From contig NC_079202.1 in NCBI RefSeq assembly GCF_026745355.1, forward strand, positions 4,596,173 through 4,660,172: a stretch of 64,000 bases of DNA, read 5' to 3'. This document shows positions 1 through 11,314 of the stretch, one piece after another. Source of the DNA: Beta vulgaris subsp. vulgaris. Its lineage: Eukaryota; Streptophyta; Magnoliopsida; Caryophyllales; Amaranthaceae. The first letter of the stretch is position 1, and every line of letters begins with the position of its first letter. Position numbers and translations under genes: made by a program. The notes under the pieces were generated by a model. It saw only the letters and a list, made by a program, of their open reading frames with translations, was not told the DNA's origin and did not search any database.

Positions 1-176
1 CTAAGTAGCGGTTATGTTTAAAATTAACCGCTAGCTTAAGTAGTGGTTGATACTCGTTGACCGCTACTTGAAGCAGCGGTTTAGTTGTATTTGGACCCGG
101 CCCTATAAACCGCTACTTGGAGTCGCGGTTCATTAAAAAAAACCGCTACTTCGAGTAGCGGTTTAATAAAATCCCC
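1..176. repeat. Left subterminal repeat array of the MULE
   Basis: Repeats of AACCGCTACTT alternate with the inverse AGTAGCGGTT, often as back-to-back dyads that would fold into hairpins. The same motif recurs at 7159-7334 near the other end. Such arrays are usually transposase binding sites; that role is inferred. Confidence 0.8.
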
Positions 177-753
177 AAATTTGCCCTAATTCCCCAATTT
201 CTCACATTCGAAATTATTTTCTCTCAAACTCCCTTCTCCCTCTCTCTCTTACGACGACAGCAGCGAACGACTAGGAAAACCACCGACAAGGACGACCGGC
301 CACCGGAGCTCAGCCATCACTACCATCACCGTCACCATCGCTCACCGGACGCACCATCACCGTCATCGTCGCTCACCGGACGCTAGGCGCACCATCACCA
401 CCAACTGATTTTTGTGAGTTTTTTATTTTTGTTTTTTTTTAATTTAATTTGCTTAGCATGCCATATTTGTTAGATGGAAATTGTTTAGTTTGATTAGTAT
501 AATTTAGTTGTTGATATTGGTTGGTCAAAAATTTAGCATATTGTGATGGTTGATTTTGCATGAATTGGAAGGTGATATATTGTTGATATTGGTTGGTTAA
601 AAATGGTGTTGAGCATTTCGTGATGGTTGATTTTGCATGAATTGTTGTGTTTAAGTTGCAAATACTACTAGTATAGGTGAAGAATGGTGTTCATATTGTT
701 TGAATGTGTAGAATAAGAATTAACTTAAACATTATGTTTTTTGTATGTAGAAT
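177..753 (+). promoter_or_regulatory. Leader region of the MULE gene with a putative 5' intron
   Basis: After the repeat array comes a CT-rich stretch (about 200-250), then sequence rich in CACCATCACC. A good donor (GTGAGT, 414-419) and an acceptor ending in GTATGTAG at 750 suggest a leader intron of about 337 bp just before the ATG at 754. No clear TATA box was identified. The layout (end array, CT-rich leader, intron) resembles the leaders in the CACTA elements of this window. Confidence 0.5.
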
Positions 754-3261
754 ATGGAACAACCTAAATATCCTCTATACCTTTATTGGAATGCTGAATT
801 ATCTCAAAATGATGTTGATATTGTGTATGAGGTGGAAGGAAAAATTTTTGTTCATCGATTCCGGTATGATGTTTCAAGAGATTCTGAATAGGGTATATGA
901 CGTTGTTGGATGTGATCGTATGTATGTGGAACTGAAATTGTTTATGAGATATCCGATGCCGGGGAAATATGTGTCAATTGCACTAGAGGTGACGAGTCAC
1001 TGAGTGCTATGTGGCTTTCAGTGACACAAACGCCAGCCATGGCAATGGAGGTGTACATTGAACAAGTTCCCAAGGAGATAAATCTTCAAAGTAATGTGGG
1101 TTATGTACCTACAATGGACTTTAGGGATAGCATGGAGGTACCAACATCAGCTCCTAGTATGCAATTTGTTACATTTACTAACATGTTGTCAGACCCAATT
1201 ATGTCAATCAGCACATGAATGAGTTTATTTCTCCTGTTCGTCTCCCCACATACCATCCACATTCCATCTCGACACTCTACATCAAAATGATGTTGATTTT
1301 TTGGGAAAGAGGAGGAGCATGTGGATTCTGATAGGGATGAGGATGATGATGCAAGGAAATAGCTGACAAGGCACAATAAAGGCTGGTGTTCCTTCACAAG
1401 ATTGGCTTAGAGTTGACGAAGTTGATCAAAGGTTAATAGATTCATGGATGACTTGGAATTGCACTGGTTCATTGACTGTGGCTTCTGAATTTGAGATAGG
1501 ACAAGAGTTGCCTCATTGCAGCAATTAAAGAATTTTGTGAAAGCATGGTCGATCTCTAGAAACCAGATGTTTCGGGTGTTAGAGTCAGAGCCCACAAAGT
1601 ATGTCATTGAATGTGCCAGAAAGGAAGTGTGTCACTGTCCATGGAGGTTGCGTGCAATCATGACTAAGTCGTTCTCATTCAAAATTGTACGATATGTTGG
1701 TCCACATGCAAGCAATTGTTTAGGAGACATAACATGTGGAGAATCAGATTTCGTTGCTGATCTTATCGAGGATTTCATTAGGACTGATCCTTCATTCAAA
1801 GTTCAGTCCATCTTGACTTTTGTGAAGAACCAATATCAATTTTCAATAACATATAAGAGTGCTTGGTTAGCCAAACAAAAGGCAATAAGCTATATTTTGG
1901 TGATTGGAATAAGTCGTATCAAGAGTTACCTAGGTACTTGCAAGCCTTGAAAGAGTCCAATCGAGGCACTATCGTTTATTGATGTACGATCCCAACACAA
2001 GATCCTACTACGCACATCTTTAAGAGGGTCTTCTGGGCCTTTAAACCCTCCATTACCGGATTCCGTCATTGTCGGCCTCTTATCACTATAGATGGTACTC
2101 ACTTGTACGGGAAATACAAAGGCAAATTATTGATTCTATGGGAACATATGCTAATTTCCAACTATTCCCACTTGCCTTTACTGTTGTGGAGGAAGAAAGC
2201 AGGAGGACTGGTCTTGGTTTTTAGCTTGCATTAGACGTTCTGTCACAGATAGAAAGGATTTGTGTGTCATCTCTGATCGTCATAGGGGTATCCTTGCAGC
2301 TATGAACGAGCCTCAAAGTGGATGGGAAGAACCATATGCACATCACCGATTTTGTGTGCGACATCTTGCTTTGAACTTGAATAAGAAGTATAAGAATGCT
2401 GCCATCAAGAATCTATTCTGAAAAGCTGCATATGCTAGGCAGAAAAGGAAGTTTTTGTACTATATGGATCGAATTGGCTCCATTAAGTCGAGGCAGCTAG
2501 ATATCTGTTGGACATTCCCCTTCATCTATGGTCTCTGCATCATGATGGTGGGTGTAGATATGGTGTGCAAACCACGACAACATGTCTGAAGTGTTTAATG
2601 GTGTCCTAAAAGGGGCAAGATGTCTGCCGATCACTGCTTTGGTAAGAATGACATTTTATCGCGTCAATTCTTATTTTGCTACAAGGGGAGAATTGTGTAG
2701 AAAAAGACTTGAGAAGGCCATGATTATAGCCCGAAGGCGACTACCATCATTGAAAAGAACATGGAGAAGGCAGGTGCTCATGAGGTGATTGTGTTTGACT
2801 ATGAACGAGGGCTATTTGAGGTCACTACTGGACGTGGAGACCGTATTGCAGGGAAAGGTGGAAAGAAACACACGGTGAACTTAATGCAGAAGACATGTAC
2901 ATGTGAGAAAGTCATAATATATAAGTTGACGTGTTCTCATGTCCTTGCGGTATGTCGATACCGGAGCTTGTCATATATTGGTTTTGTGGACGCTTCTTTT
3001 CTGACTACCGAGTATCGATCTACTTATATGTCCTTTTTCAAGCCTGTGCCTGATATGCATAATTGTTCTCCATATGATGGTCCGAGAATTATAGCTGATG
3101 AGAGGCTAAAGCGTGGAGCTGGACGTCCAAGGTCCACTCGAATACAAAATGAAATGGATGCAGCTGATAGGCCTGACAAATATAGATGTAGCATTTGTAA
3201 GGTTTCAGGACACAATAAGCAAAGATGTCCTAATAAGAACGGTGAAGGAACATCTGGGTAA
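754..3261 (+). pseudogene. MULE transposase pseudogene (MuDR type, SWIM and CCHC zinc knuckle)
   Basis: Transposase that would bind element ends and catalyse excision and insertion in the nucleus. From ATG 754 the first block (about 45 codons, beginning MEQPKYPLYL) resembles the MuDR N-terminal region and ends in a stop; related blocks follow in shifted frames to 1218. The block at 1516-1950 has the typical 'CPWRLRA' and 'RYVGPH' patterns before the catalytic core. The DDE residues can still be placed: D in IDGTHLYGK (2091-2093), D in SDRHRGI (2275-2277) and E in NMSEVFNG (2588-2590), but they lie in different frames. The last block (2761-3261) has a SWIM finger, CTC-x9-CSH near 2896-2940, and a CX2CX4HX4C knuckle near 3188-3232. 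At least five frameshifts or stops rule out function. The stop is followed by a possible donor (GGGTAAAT) and an acceptor just before the PMD start, so in live relatives the two could form one transcript (inference). Confidence 0.85.
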
Positions 3262-3357
3262 ATATTTTCATATTTTTTAAATTTCATAAATTTATATTAT
3301 TTTCATAGTCGTCATTGTGTTACTAACGGTATATGTTTTTTTTTCTTATTAGGTCTG

Positions 3358-6300
3358 ATGGCGCAATTAATCTTTCCCGGCCCCACTGATCGCAGCGTTC
3401 TCATCCTCCAGGACAAGCATCGGAGTGAGGATGCCAGGGAGGGGAGTAGCGGACACGGTATTATCGTGTTGGTTGCATCATCATAGTCTCATTCTTGACT
3501 GGGAGGTTCACGAGAGGGTTCTTCGGCATGTTGAGCGTGCTGGTTTTCTCGGCATACATCGTTTGATAGGGGGAGGTTTGGAGATTGATCGACCAATTCT
3601 AACGGCATTAGTGGAGCGATGGAGGCAGGAGACACATACCTTTCATTTGACTGTCGGGGAGGCGACGATTACTTTAGAAGATGTCGCTGTTATCCTTGAA
3701 CATAGAGTGCACGGGCCACCTGTTACTGGTCGAGGCGAGGGTAACTGGGCTGCACTAGTTTTCGATTTGTTAGGGATTTGGCCCACCATACCGGAGAACG
3801 AGCCCAAAGTTATCCAGGGTTCGTCTTTGAGATTGACATGGCTTCGGCATCATTTTTTCTTGTTGCCGAACGATGCTGATGAGGTGACAGTACAACGATT
3901 TGCACGGGCTTATATTCTTGTCTTGATGGGGTCCATTCTTTTTGTTGACAAGAGTGGAGATGCAGTCCAGGTTCTTTATCTCCCACTTTTGGCAGATCTC
4001 GACGTAGCAGGGACATATAGCTGGGGTAGTGCGACCCTTGCATACTTGTATCGACAACTATGTCTGGCATCACAGAGGGGTGCGAGGGAGTTAGGTGGCC
4101 CTGTGTTGTTGTTACAGATTTGGGCATGGGAGCACATACACATCGGCAGACCTCGGATTTCGAGGGCACGGGACCTACCTCCACAGTTTGACGATGTCGT
4201 TCCTATTTTAGGCTCCCAGCATGTTCCGGGGGTTGACCCCTTAGCTGTCAGGTAATATTCAATGTCTCGCATTTGTTGACATTATTTAGTTTCATTTTTC
4301 TCAAGGATATTAATGTGTATTTCTTTTCAGTTGGCTTCGAGTACACCTCACTAGGTCCCACTTAGCAAGTGGGCTTCCTTACTACAGGAATGCACTTGAC
4401 CATCAGACGGACGAGCAGGTACATAGGGTCTTACATTCCTAACTTATATACATTGGTAGACATCTCTCACATGCCTAATATTTGCAAGATTCTTTCTTTG
4501 TAGATGACTTGGAAGCCATATACTGATGCGAGACTGGCGTTGTTACCTGCTATATGTCAAGCTGATCAACATGTATGGCGCACAGTGGCTCCACTTATTT
4601 GTTTCGACATTGTGGAGTTCCATTTTCCTGATCGATTTATGCGCCAGTTTGGATTCAAGCAGATGATTCCAGCACCTTGTGATACGAGTACAACCCTTCA
4701 TGGCATAGATCGGAGGTCAAAGAACAAGAATTATCCGCTCAGACATCGACCTTACATTGCACAGTGGGATGAGCGCGAGGGACACATATTTCAGGGCACT
4801 CCATTTAGTGGTCGTATCCATGCCATTGAGGAGTATATGATATGGTATCGTCGCATTACGAGGTTACGCATGACAGATCCATTGAGGCGACCTCCTTCTA
4901 CACATTATCAGCCTGCGTCTGCAGATATAGTACTGGTAAGTCCAAGGTATGCACAGACATTGCAGACCATGAGGGGACTGTGTATTGATGCTGTTGGCCG
5001 AGCTGGACATGGCCACATCGTAAAGGGCGTGCCTACTTTTGTTGGATATACATCGACTTCTACATCTTCTATGTCTGCTGCCCATATATCTACCACGACA
5101 GCTTTGCTTTCGCCTCAAGTCTGTCAGAGGACCTATCGACGACGTACTGACTCTACTCCATTACTAGTAGAAAAAGGTCAATTTGCGTCGCCCCATTTGC
5201 GTCGCACAAACACGGAAACGATGCAAATATACTATTTGCGTCGCATGCGACAATGAATCGACGCATAAGACGAATTATGTGCGTCGTATCTAAATAACGT
5301 GCGATGCAAATCATCTATGTGCGTCGCATGAAGCCCATCATGCGACGCACATAACAAAGTAATCTGCGTCGCATGAAGCCCATGGTGCGACGCAGTATAC
5401 AAGCCCACCCGTGTTTTATATCCTCAAACCCTAAAAAACTTCATTTGCAGCGAAGAAACCAGCGCCTCTTTCTCATCACCCTCTCTTTCTCTCTCACCCT
5501 CACACCCTCTCTCTCTCTCTCTCACCCTCAACCTCACCCTTTCTCTCTCTTAACCTTCATCTCTCTTTCGAATCTCAATAACGAAAGCATAAATCTTCTT
5601 AATTTCGTGTTTTCGGGTCTCTGGCATACAAATTTCGACAAGTTCTTCTTCAATTCTTCTTAATTTCGTGTTTTCGGATCTCTGGCATACAAATTTCGAC
5701 AAGTTCTTCAATTTCGAAGAGTTTTTCAATTCCGACAAGTTATTCTTCAATTTCGAAGAGTTCTTCAATTTCGACAAGTTCTTCTTCAATTTCGAAGAGT
5801 TCTTCAATTTCGAAGAGTTCTTCGATTTTCAGGTATTTTTATATTTCTGTTGTTTAAGCATAAATCTCCTTCAATTCTGTACTAGTGTTTGCTAAAGATA
5901 AATTCTTGGTTTTTTTTTCTTTTTAATTTCTCGTATATATTATAATGAAATTCATTGAATTTCCAGATCTGAAGGAGGAAGAGAAGAAATTGCAGACAAG
6001 ATCTTACATTTCGGTTGTTTCATTATTTTCAGATTTTAATATTTCTGTTGTTTAAGCGTAGGATTTTCAGATTTTTTTATATTTCGATTGTTTTAGGATT
6101 TCGCTGAACACTTCATATTATTCCAGATTTTTTCATTCTATACTGGATGTACAAGTGATATAATTTTTTGGTTCGTTTCATCGACCTCGCTGTATAATTT
6201 CATTGTTTAATTTCAGATTTTTATATTTCGATTGTTTAATTTATTTTATTTTGATGATTTGTACTGTATAATTTTCATTTTGAGATTTTCGTCATGTTAA

Positions 6301-6844
6301 TTGCAATATTCATGTCCCATAACTTAAATTATGGTTCACGAAATTAATTTCTTTGTTAGTTTCATCGACCTCGCTGAACAATTCATATTATTCCCCTCCT
6401 CATATTATTCAGTATTATTGCACTCGAAAAGTTCACCTTCATTCCAAGTTTTTTTAATTAAAAAAAAAAAAAAAATTTTTAAAAAAAATTGCAATTTGCG
6501 TCGCACGTAGCCCAAGGTGCGACGCAAATCACTCATATGCGTCGCACCCTAGGCGATGTGCGACGCACATTACCCTTTGAACTTGGTGTTGGGCTGTGGT
6601 AGCCATCTGCGTCGCACCGTATACAACGTGCGACGCAAATAATTAACTAATCTGCGTCGTTTCCGCATACGACGCAGATCGTTTCTGAGTCATTTGCGTC
6701 GAGGGCTTTGGCGTCGCACCATAGTCCGACGCAAATAGGCGCCTCACATCCGACGCAAATTGCCTTTTTTTTACTAGTGCATCTTCTCTTGATGCCATTG
6801 CAGAGTCTCATGAGGCCACACCTAGGTCATCTAGACCTTCATAA
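3358..6844 (+). pseudogene. Plant mobile domain (PMD) gene, three exons, frameshifted and interrupted by a CACTA element
   Basis: PMD is a plant domain found in MAIN/MAIL1-type nuclear proteins and in transposons; its biochemical role is unsettled. The ATG at 3358 opens with MAQLIFPGPTD, then a shift near 3430 moves reading to the frame open from 3425. Exon 1 ends at 4251 (donor GTAATA), exon 2 is 4331-4418 and exon 3 starts at 4504 after TTCTTTGTAG; phases agree at both junctions. Recognisable PMD blocks: WEVHERV, LVERWRQETHTFHL, ATITLEDVAV, LFVDKSGD, and in exon 3 MRQFGFKQMIP. Exon 3 is broken at 5161 by a CACTA element; leaving out the element and one CAT duplication, the frame continues for about 20 codons to TAA at 6842-6844. 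So the gene was frame-intact here when the CACTA arrived. The frameshift in exon 1 is a separate lesion. Confidence 0.82.
5162..6779. mobile_element. Non-autonomous CACTA element, GCGTCGCA family
   Basis: Left end TACTAGTAGAAAAAGG and right end (complement) CACTAGTAAAAAAAAGG form terminal inverted repeats, flanked by perfect 3-bp duplications CAT (5159-5161 and 6780-6782). Subterminal arrays of TTTGCGTCGCA in both orientations fill 5176-5400 and 6493-6765. The interior has a telo-box-like AAACCCTAA (5426-5434), a CT-rich leader and tandem TTCTTCAATTTCGA units at 5640-5830. No transposase is present. Short open frames inside are low complexity and not counted as genes. Confidence 0.88.
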
Positions 6845-7158
6845 AAGAAGAAGAGAGGGTCTTAGCACTTTCATTTATTGTTTGTATAGTTAGTTAACAT
6901 TATGTTACATTTTAAATTTTGCTTGTGATTGACATATTTTCTTAATCTAACTTCGTAATTAAGAAATTCTGGGATAAATTTGAATGTGGATGAACTTGGT
7001 GTTTGGTGATTGATGTGTGGATGAAGTTGGTGTTGTTGGATGGAATTTGGTGTTGGAATTGCAGGTTAGAGAATTTTTTGGAATTGCTGGAATTTTTTCT
7101 GTTTCTGGCATTTGGCCAGTTATGGGGAAACAGTGCAGTGTGGTCTGTTATTGTATGT

Positions 7159-7334
7159 AAACCGCTACTCTGAATAGCGGTTTATATTTGCCGAAACCTG
7201 TTGTAAAAAAACCGCTACTCAGATTAGCGGTTCATACATATAAACCGCTACTCAGAGTAGCGATTTATATGTATGAACCGCTACTATGAGTAGCGGTATT
7301 GTTTAAAGGAAACCGCTACTTGGAGTAGCTGTTT
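7159..7334. repeat. Right subterminal repeat array of the MULE
   Basis: Seven to eight copies of AACCGCTACT(C/T) and its complement, many as dyads separated by a few bases, matching the array at 1-176. This pair delimits the PMD-carrying element. Confidence 0.8.
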
Positions 7335-7944
7335 ACCTGCGCAAAAACAAAAAAAAAACACTTTTTCGCGTGCCGTCCTATGTGGACGGTACGCAGGGAG
7401 TTTTTTTTTTGGGGCACATTTTTGGAATTAATACCCTCTTTTGCATTATTCAAGGAAAAAAATTCTAATTTATTTACTCCATCTCTCTCATACTCTCTTT
7501 GATTTTTATTATTTTATCTATTTTTTTGACACAGAGTTTTCAAAGAAATAGGTATGGAGAATTGAAGATCATAGATTGAAAGAAAAAGTATTAATTTAAT
7601 GGCATATTGTAATAAAATTAATATTATATGCCAAGAAAACTAAAGTGGGAATGTAAAAATAATAACAAACAATTGATGGAACTAATTCAAAACAGAAAAA
7701 GAAAAATTGGGTAAACTAATAAAAACCAAAGTGAATAATATATTACTTATATATTTGTCAAGTGTTCCAAAAATATTATTCCTATTTCTTTTTCCAATTC
7801 CACATTTTTGCTTAATTTGCCTAAAATATGTGTGCCAACATCATTCATTCGCTCCTTAGAATTTCTCATACATTGAATACTCTTTTATTTTACCCATTTT
7901 TCTCCATTTTCTCTCCTAAAATTAACTTTTCCCCCACAATATTA
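7335..7944. other. AT-rich spacer with a short GC-rich hairpin
   Basis: No gene is visible. At about 7368-7389 the arms GTGCCGTCC and GGACGGTAC flank TATGT, a short stem-loop just beyond the MULE repeat array; it could mark the element terminus but this is not established. The rest is AT-rich with T and A runs. Confidence 0.4.
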
Positions 7945-8555
7945 CTCCATCCGTTCCAAAATATTCTTTACACTTCCTTTTTTTTATCTGTCCCATAATA
8001 CTCTTTACACTTCTATTTTGGGATATGACCCACTATTATTTTAATCATTCTAACTTTTAACTATTGGCCCACACTCTCTCTCCTCCAAATAAAATAATAC
8101 CACTCTTATTACCTATCAATTCTAACCATGGCCCACATTATGTCACCTCAAAATAAAATAATGCTTCCTCCGTTTCTAAAATTGTGCAACACTTCTTGTT
8201 TTCACGTTTGCCAATGCATAATTTTAACCATTAATATCTTCAATTATCAATAAGTAAAAATTATAAAAAGTTGATATTAAAAAAAGTTCACATTCAGACG
8301 AATCTAACAAGATCTCACATGACTATATTTTTCCTAAAATGTAAATCACTAAAGCTAATTAAAGTTTAAACTGTGAATAGTAAACACTATGCAAATGTTG
8401 CACTTATTTAGAAACGGGGGAAGTACTACTTTTACTAACTACTAACTCCTATCACATCTATTTTTTATAAAATAACAATTGATAACCAAACAACAACTTA
8501 TCATCTAAAACTACATGTCTTGATAAATGTCAAGAGTATTTTGGGACAGATGGAG
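7945..8555. mobile_element. Stowaway-like element (outer)
   Basis: Left end CTCCATCCGTTCCAAAATA and right end (complement) CTCCATCTGTCCCAAAATA are inverted repeats flanked by TA (7943-7944, 8556-8557), as in Stowaway/mariner-derived MITEs. It has no coding capacity and contains a second MITE at 8164-8423. Another solitary right-type terminus (GAACGGAGGAAGTA, 8627-8640) follows without a partner. Confidence 0.75.
8164..8423. mobile_element. Stowaway-like element nested in the outer MITE
   Basis: Ends CTTCCTCCGTTTCTAAA and (complement) CTTCCCCCGTTTCTAAATAA are inverted repeats about 260 bp apart; TA follows the right end and a decayed TG precedes the left. The same terminal family, including the adjacent GTGCAACA, is seen in the BAHD intron at 51100-52212. 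Confidence 0.72.
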
Positions 8556-8644
8556 TAATTGTTTATCATTTCATTTTTCACTTAGCTTAATGCTTAAAGA
8601 TGAGATACAGACTCTATATCATAGAACGGAGGAAGTAATAGTTA

Positions 8645-9835
8645 CACTAGTGGAAAAAACGCAAGGGTTGTGGTCAAAACAGCCCAAAGGACTGCATTTT
8701 TGGCACTTAGCTCTGGCCCTAGCAGCGCTTCGGTTTGATTGCAAACGCCCTTCTCTATGAAGGGCTGCAGTTTAGGCTCAAAACTGCAACCCTTCTTTGT
8801 ACAAAGGGGTGCGGTTTTGACCATAACCGCACCCTTTTGCATTTTTTACTTCTAAATATATCAAGAACAACCGAGAACACCACAAATTCTACAGCTGAAA
8901 TTTACAGTCAAAATAACTTTTGACCGCATTTTTTTCATTATAAATTATAGAAAAACAAAATCAACAACATCATGTAAAACAGGGAAAATAAAAAAAAACA
9001 CAGCCCTAGATTAAAAGGATCAAATTAATCCCACAAAAAACGAAATTATAAATTAACAATCAACAAGAACATCAAATTAATTCCAAAAAATAAAATGAAA
9101 TAGAAAACCTAAAATACAAAAGATAATAGTTACAAACGCTTAACTAAACCTCAAATATCACAAGTAACAAATAAACTACAAAAAATTAAAAATGATAAAA
9201 ACTAAATCTCGACCAAACCGTAGATCTGGATGCAACGACGGCGAAGGAAATAAACTTTAGATTCCGGCGATGAGATAAGACGACTTGTGGTGATGGTGTT
9301 CATTGGTGTTGGTGCGCGCGACGAGAGCGAAACGAGACGGCGAGTCATGATTGTGTTTGTTGGTGTTGGTGCACGCGAGTTGTACCGTGGTAGTGAAGAG
9401 CACAGACGAGAAAGGACTGTGGTAGTGAAGAGGACAGACGAGGGAGGAGAGGGCTGGGCTGTGGTGGCTGGTTCAGAACGAGAGAGGAGAGGGTTGTGGT
9501 GGTGGATTAAAACTAGGGAGGAGAGGAAAGACGATGGATGGCTGGTGGTTGACGTGAGATTTGTTAGAGAGGAGAGAGAATAAGGGAGAGGAGATTGTGA
9601 TAGTCTGAGAAACCCTAGTTGCTTAACATTTTAAGCCCACCGCGCAAATTCCTTACAAAATTGAAAAAAGCCCATAAAGGGTTGCGATTAGCCCAAACAC
9701 AGCAATCCTTTATTACTTATAGGGATGAGGTTTTCGGCTAACCACAACCCTTCACTAAAAGGGTTGCGGTTTTTAAGCTAACTACATCCCTTCACTAGGC
9801 TGTGTTTTTTAATCTTGTGTTTTTTTCCACTAGTG
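8645..9835. mobile_element. Non-autonomous CACTA element, GGGTTGCGGTT family
   Basis: Left end CACTAGTGGAAAAAA and right end TTTTTTTCCACTAGTG are near-perfect inverted repeats. Copies of GGGTTGCGGTT or its complement cluster at 8660-8845 and 9675-9800. Flanking triplets are TTA and TGT, so a 3-bp duplication is not evident. The interior has a purine-rich segment near 9400-9600 and AAACCCTAG near 9608, like a reversed leader. No transposase; the open frame 9287-9583 is G/A-rich low complexity and not called. Confidence 0.8.
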
Positions 9836-9983
9836 TGTATTGAACCACTTATTTGTTACTAACATGTGAGCTATCCCACATTAGAGAAAGAGATAGAAAT
9901 TACCACCTTATATGCTAGAGAGATCACTCCTACTAGGCTACTATAGCGAATTGATTTTAGTGTGGAACTTACTTTGTACTGTA
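9836..9983. other. Short spacer
   Basis: About 150 bp of unique-looking DNA between two transposable elements; nothing recognised. Confidence 0.4.
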
Positions 9984-9991
9984 ACTGTAAG

Positions 9992-10417
9992 TAAGGATGG
10001 AAATGGATTGGGTTCAGGGCGAGTTGAGCTTCACCTGTATCCGTCACCAGCATAAGCCATCGATGGCATCCATTCATCCGTCATCCATCGGTTGCACGGA
10101 TGGGTTGTATGATTAGTGGGTGAGGAGATATTTTACAATTTTTACAAAAAATTATGCCATAAGATGCATATTCATTAAAATTTTTAACTAATTTTTTTTA
10201 TAAATTAAGTAAATAAACATGTGATAATTGATTATATGGATGATAGGTGGGTGTTAAGCGGGTGATGGGTCGGGTGAAGGATGAAAAAAATCTAATCCGC
10301 ATCTATCATCCCCTTCACCAGCCACCCGCTTTTCATCCATATATTTCAGGTTTTCATCCGCTTCATAAAACTGGGTTAAGTAGATGATAGATGATCAATC
10401 ATCCCTTTCCATCTCTA
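9992..10417. mobile_element. hAT-like non-autonomous element
   Basis: Ends TAAGGATGGAAATGG and (complement) TAGAGATGGAAAGGG are inverted repeats, flanked by 8-bp repeats ACTGTAAG (9984-9991) and ATTGTAAG (10418-10425) that match at 7 of 8 positions, the duplication length of hAT elements. The 426-bp interior has repeats of CATCCG/CGGATG and GGGTGA. No coding potential. Confidence 0.75.
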
Positions 10418-10553
10418 ATTGTAAGTGAATTGAACTACCCTCCTTTGGTACCTTACCATTGTGCCTTAATTAGAACACTCACATGTAGGGGAGTGTTGAA
10501 CCTTTTATTTGTTACTCACATGTATTATGTACCACTTACCGTAAAAATTCTTA

Positions 10554-10804
10554 GGGCATGTTGTTTTCGGCATAAAACAACTGAATTGAACCGAAATGAA
10601 TTGAACCGAACAGAACTGATTGCCAATGAACTGAATTGAACTGAACTGTTTGCAACGGAACTGAACTGATTGCAACTGAACTGAATTCAATTTAATTATA
10701 ACTAATAGTAATGATATTATATAATTAGGAACTGAACTAATTGGAAGTGAACTGAATTGAACTGATTGGAACTGAACTGAAAATAAGTTGGGGAGAACAT
10801 GCTC
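10554..10804. mobile_element. Harbinger-like MITE rich in TGAACTGAA
   Basis: Ends GGGCATGTTGTTTTC and (complement) GAGCATGTTCTCCCC lie between TTA triplets (10551-10553, 10805-10807), as in PIF/Harbinger MITEs. The interior is almost entirely degenerate GAACTGAATT pentamer repeats. Confidence 0.68.
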
Positions 10805-11063
10805 TTAATAGTTCAATGATATATTTTTAATATAGTAGTTAAAAACCCATGTAATTTGTCGTTTAAGTTATCCAACAAAAAAAATTTAATTAAAGCCCAG
10901 GCAATAGAAAAAGAATGTGCTTTTAATATATTGTGCTTCTCCTATATTACTTTTGACATTTTAAATAATATGATCTTTCACTTAATTAAATGAAAAATAT
11001 TAATAATCCAACATTGAAACATTATCACATTTATTTTATCAATGTATAAACTGCAAAGACTCA

Positions 11064-11311
11064 GCACCTGTTCTTTTGGACTTATTTTCAGTTCAGTTAA
11101 TTTCAGTTTTATTGATTTAATTTCAGTTCACTTCAGTTAATTTCAGTTCAATTCAGTTTATCTCTGCAATTCAGTTCAGTTCATTTCATTTCAGTTCAGT
11201 TAATTTCAGTTCAGTTAATTTCAATTCAGTTCAGTTTACTTCAGTACAGTTCACTTAACTTCAATTCAATTCAGTTTAATTCAGCCTAGTTCAGCCCAAA
11301 AGAACAGGGCC
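11064..11311. mobile_element. Harbinger-like MITE rich in TTCAG repeats
   Basis: Ends GCACCTGTTCTTTTGG and (complement) GGCCCTGTTCTTTTGG flank an interior of TTCAGTTCAATTCAG repeats. TCA precedes and TTA follows; the right TTA (11312-11314) is shared with the next element. Same family as its neighbours, opposite repeat orientation to 10554-10804. Confidence 0.65.
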
Positions 11312-11314
11312 TTA

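Larger units (their letters stand above)
1..7345 (+). mobile_element. Mutator-like element carrying a PMD gene (left end outside window)
   Basis: Both flanks carry arrays of the same 10-11 bp motif (AACCGCTACTT and its complement), at 1-176 and 7159-7334. Between them lie a CT-rich leader, a MULE transposase pseudogene and a plant mobile domain pseudogene, all on the plus strand. The shared end repeats show that the PMD gene travels inside the element. The true left terminus is not in the window and no target duplication can be tested; the right limit is approximate, as no clear terminal inverted repeat is seen after the array. A CACTA element (5162-6779) was inserted later. Frameshifts and stops in both genes mean the copy is dead. 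Confidence 0.75.

Noticed and set aside
5373..5895. Overlapping frames with repeated FEEFFNFDKFF
   Set aside because: They come from tandem TTCTTCAATTTCGA units in a CACTA interior, readable in both strands.
9287..9583. 98-codon open frame with repeated VFxGVGAR
   Set aside because: Purine-rich repeat inside a CACTA element without domain or start context.
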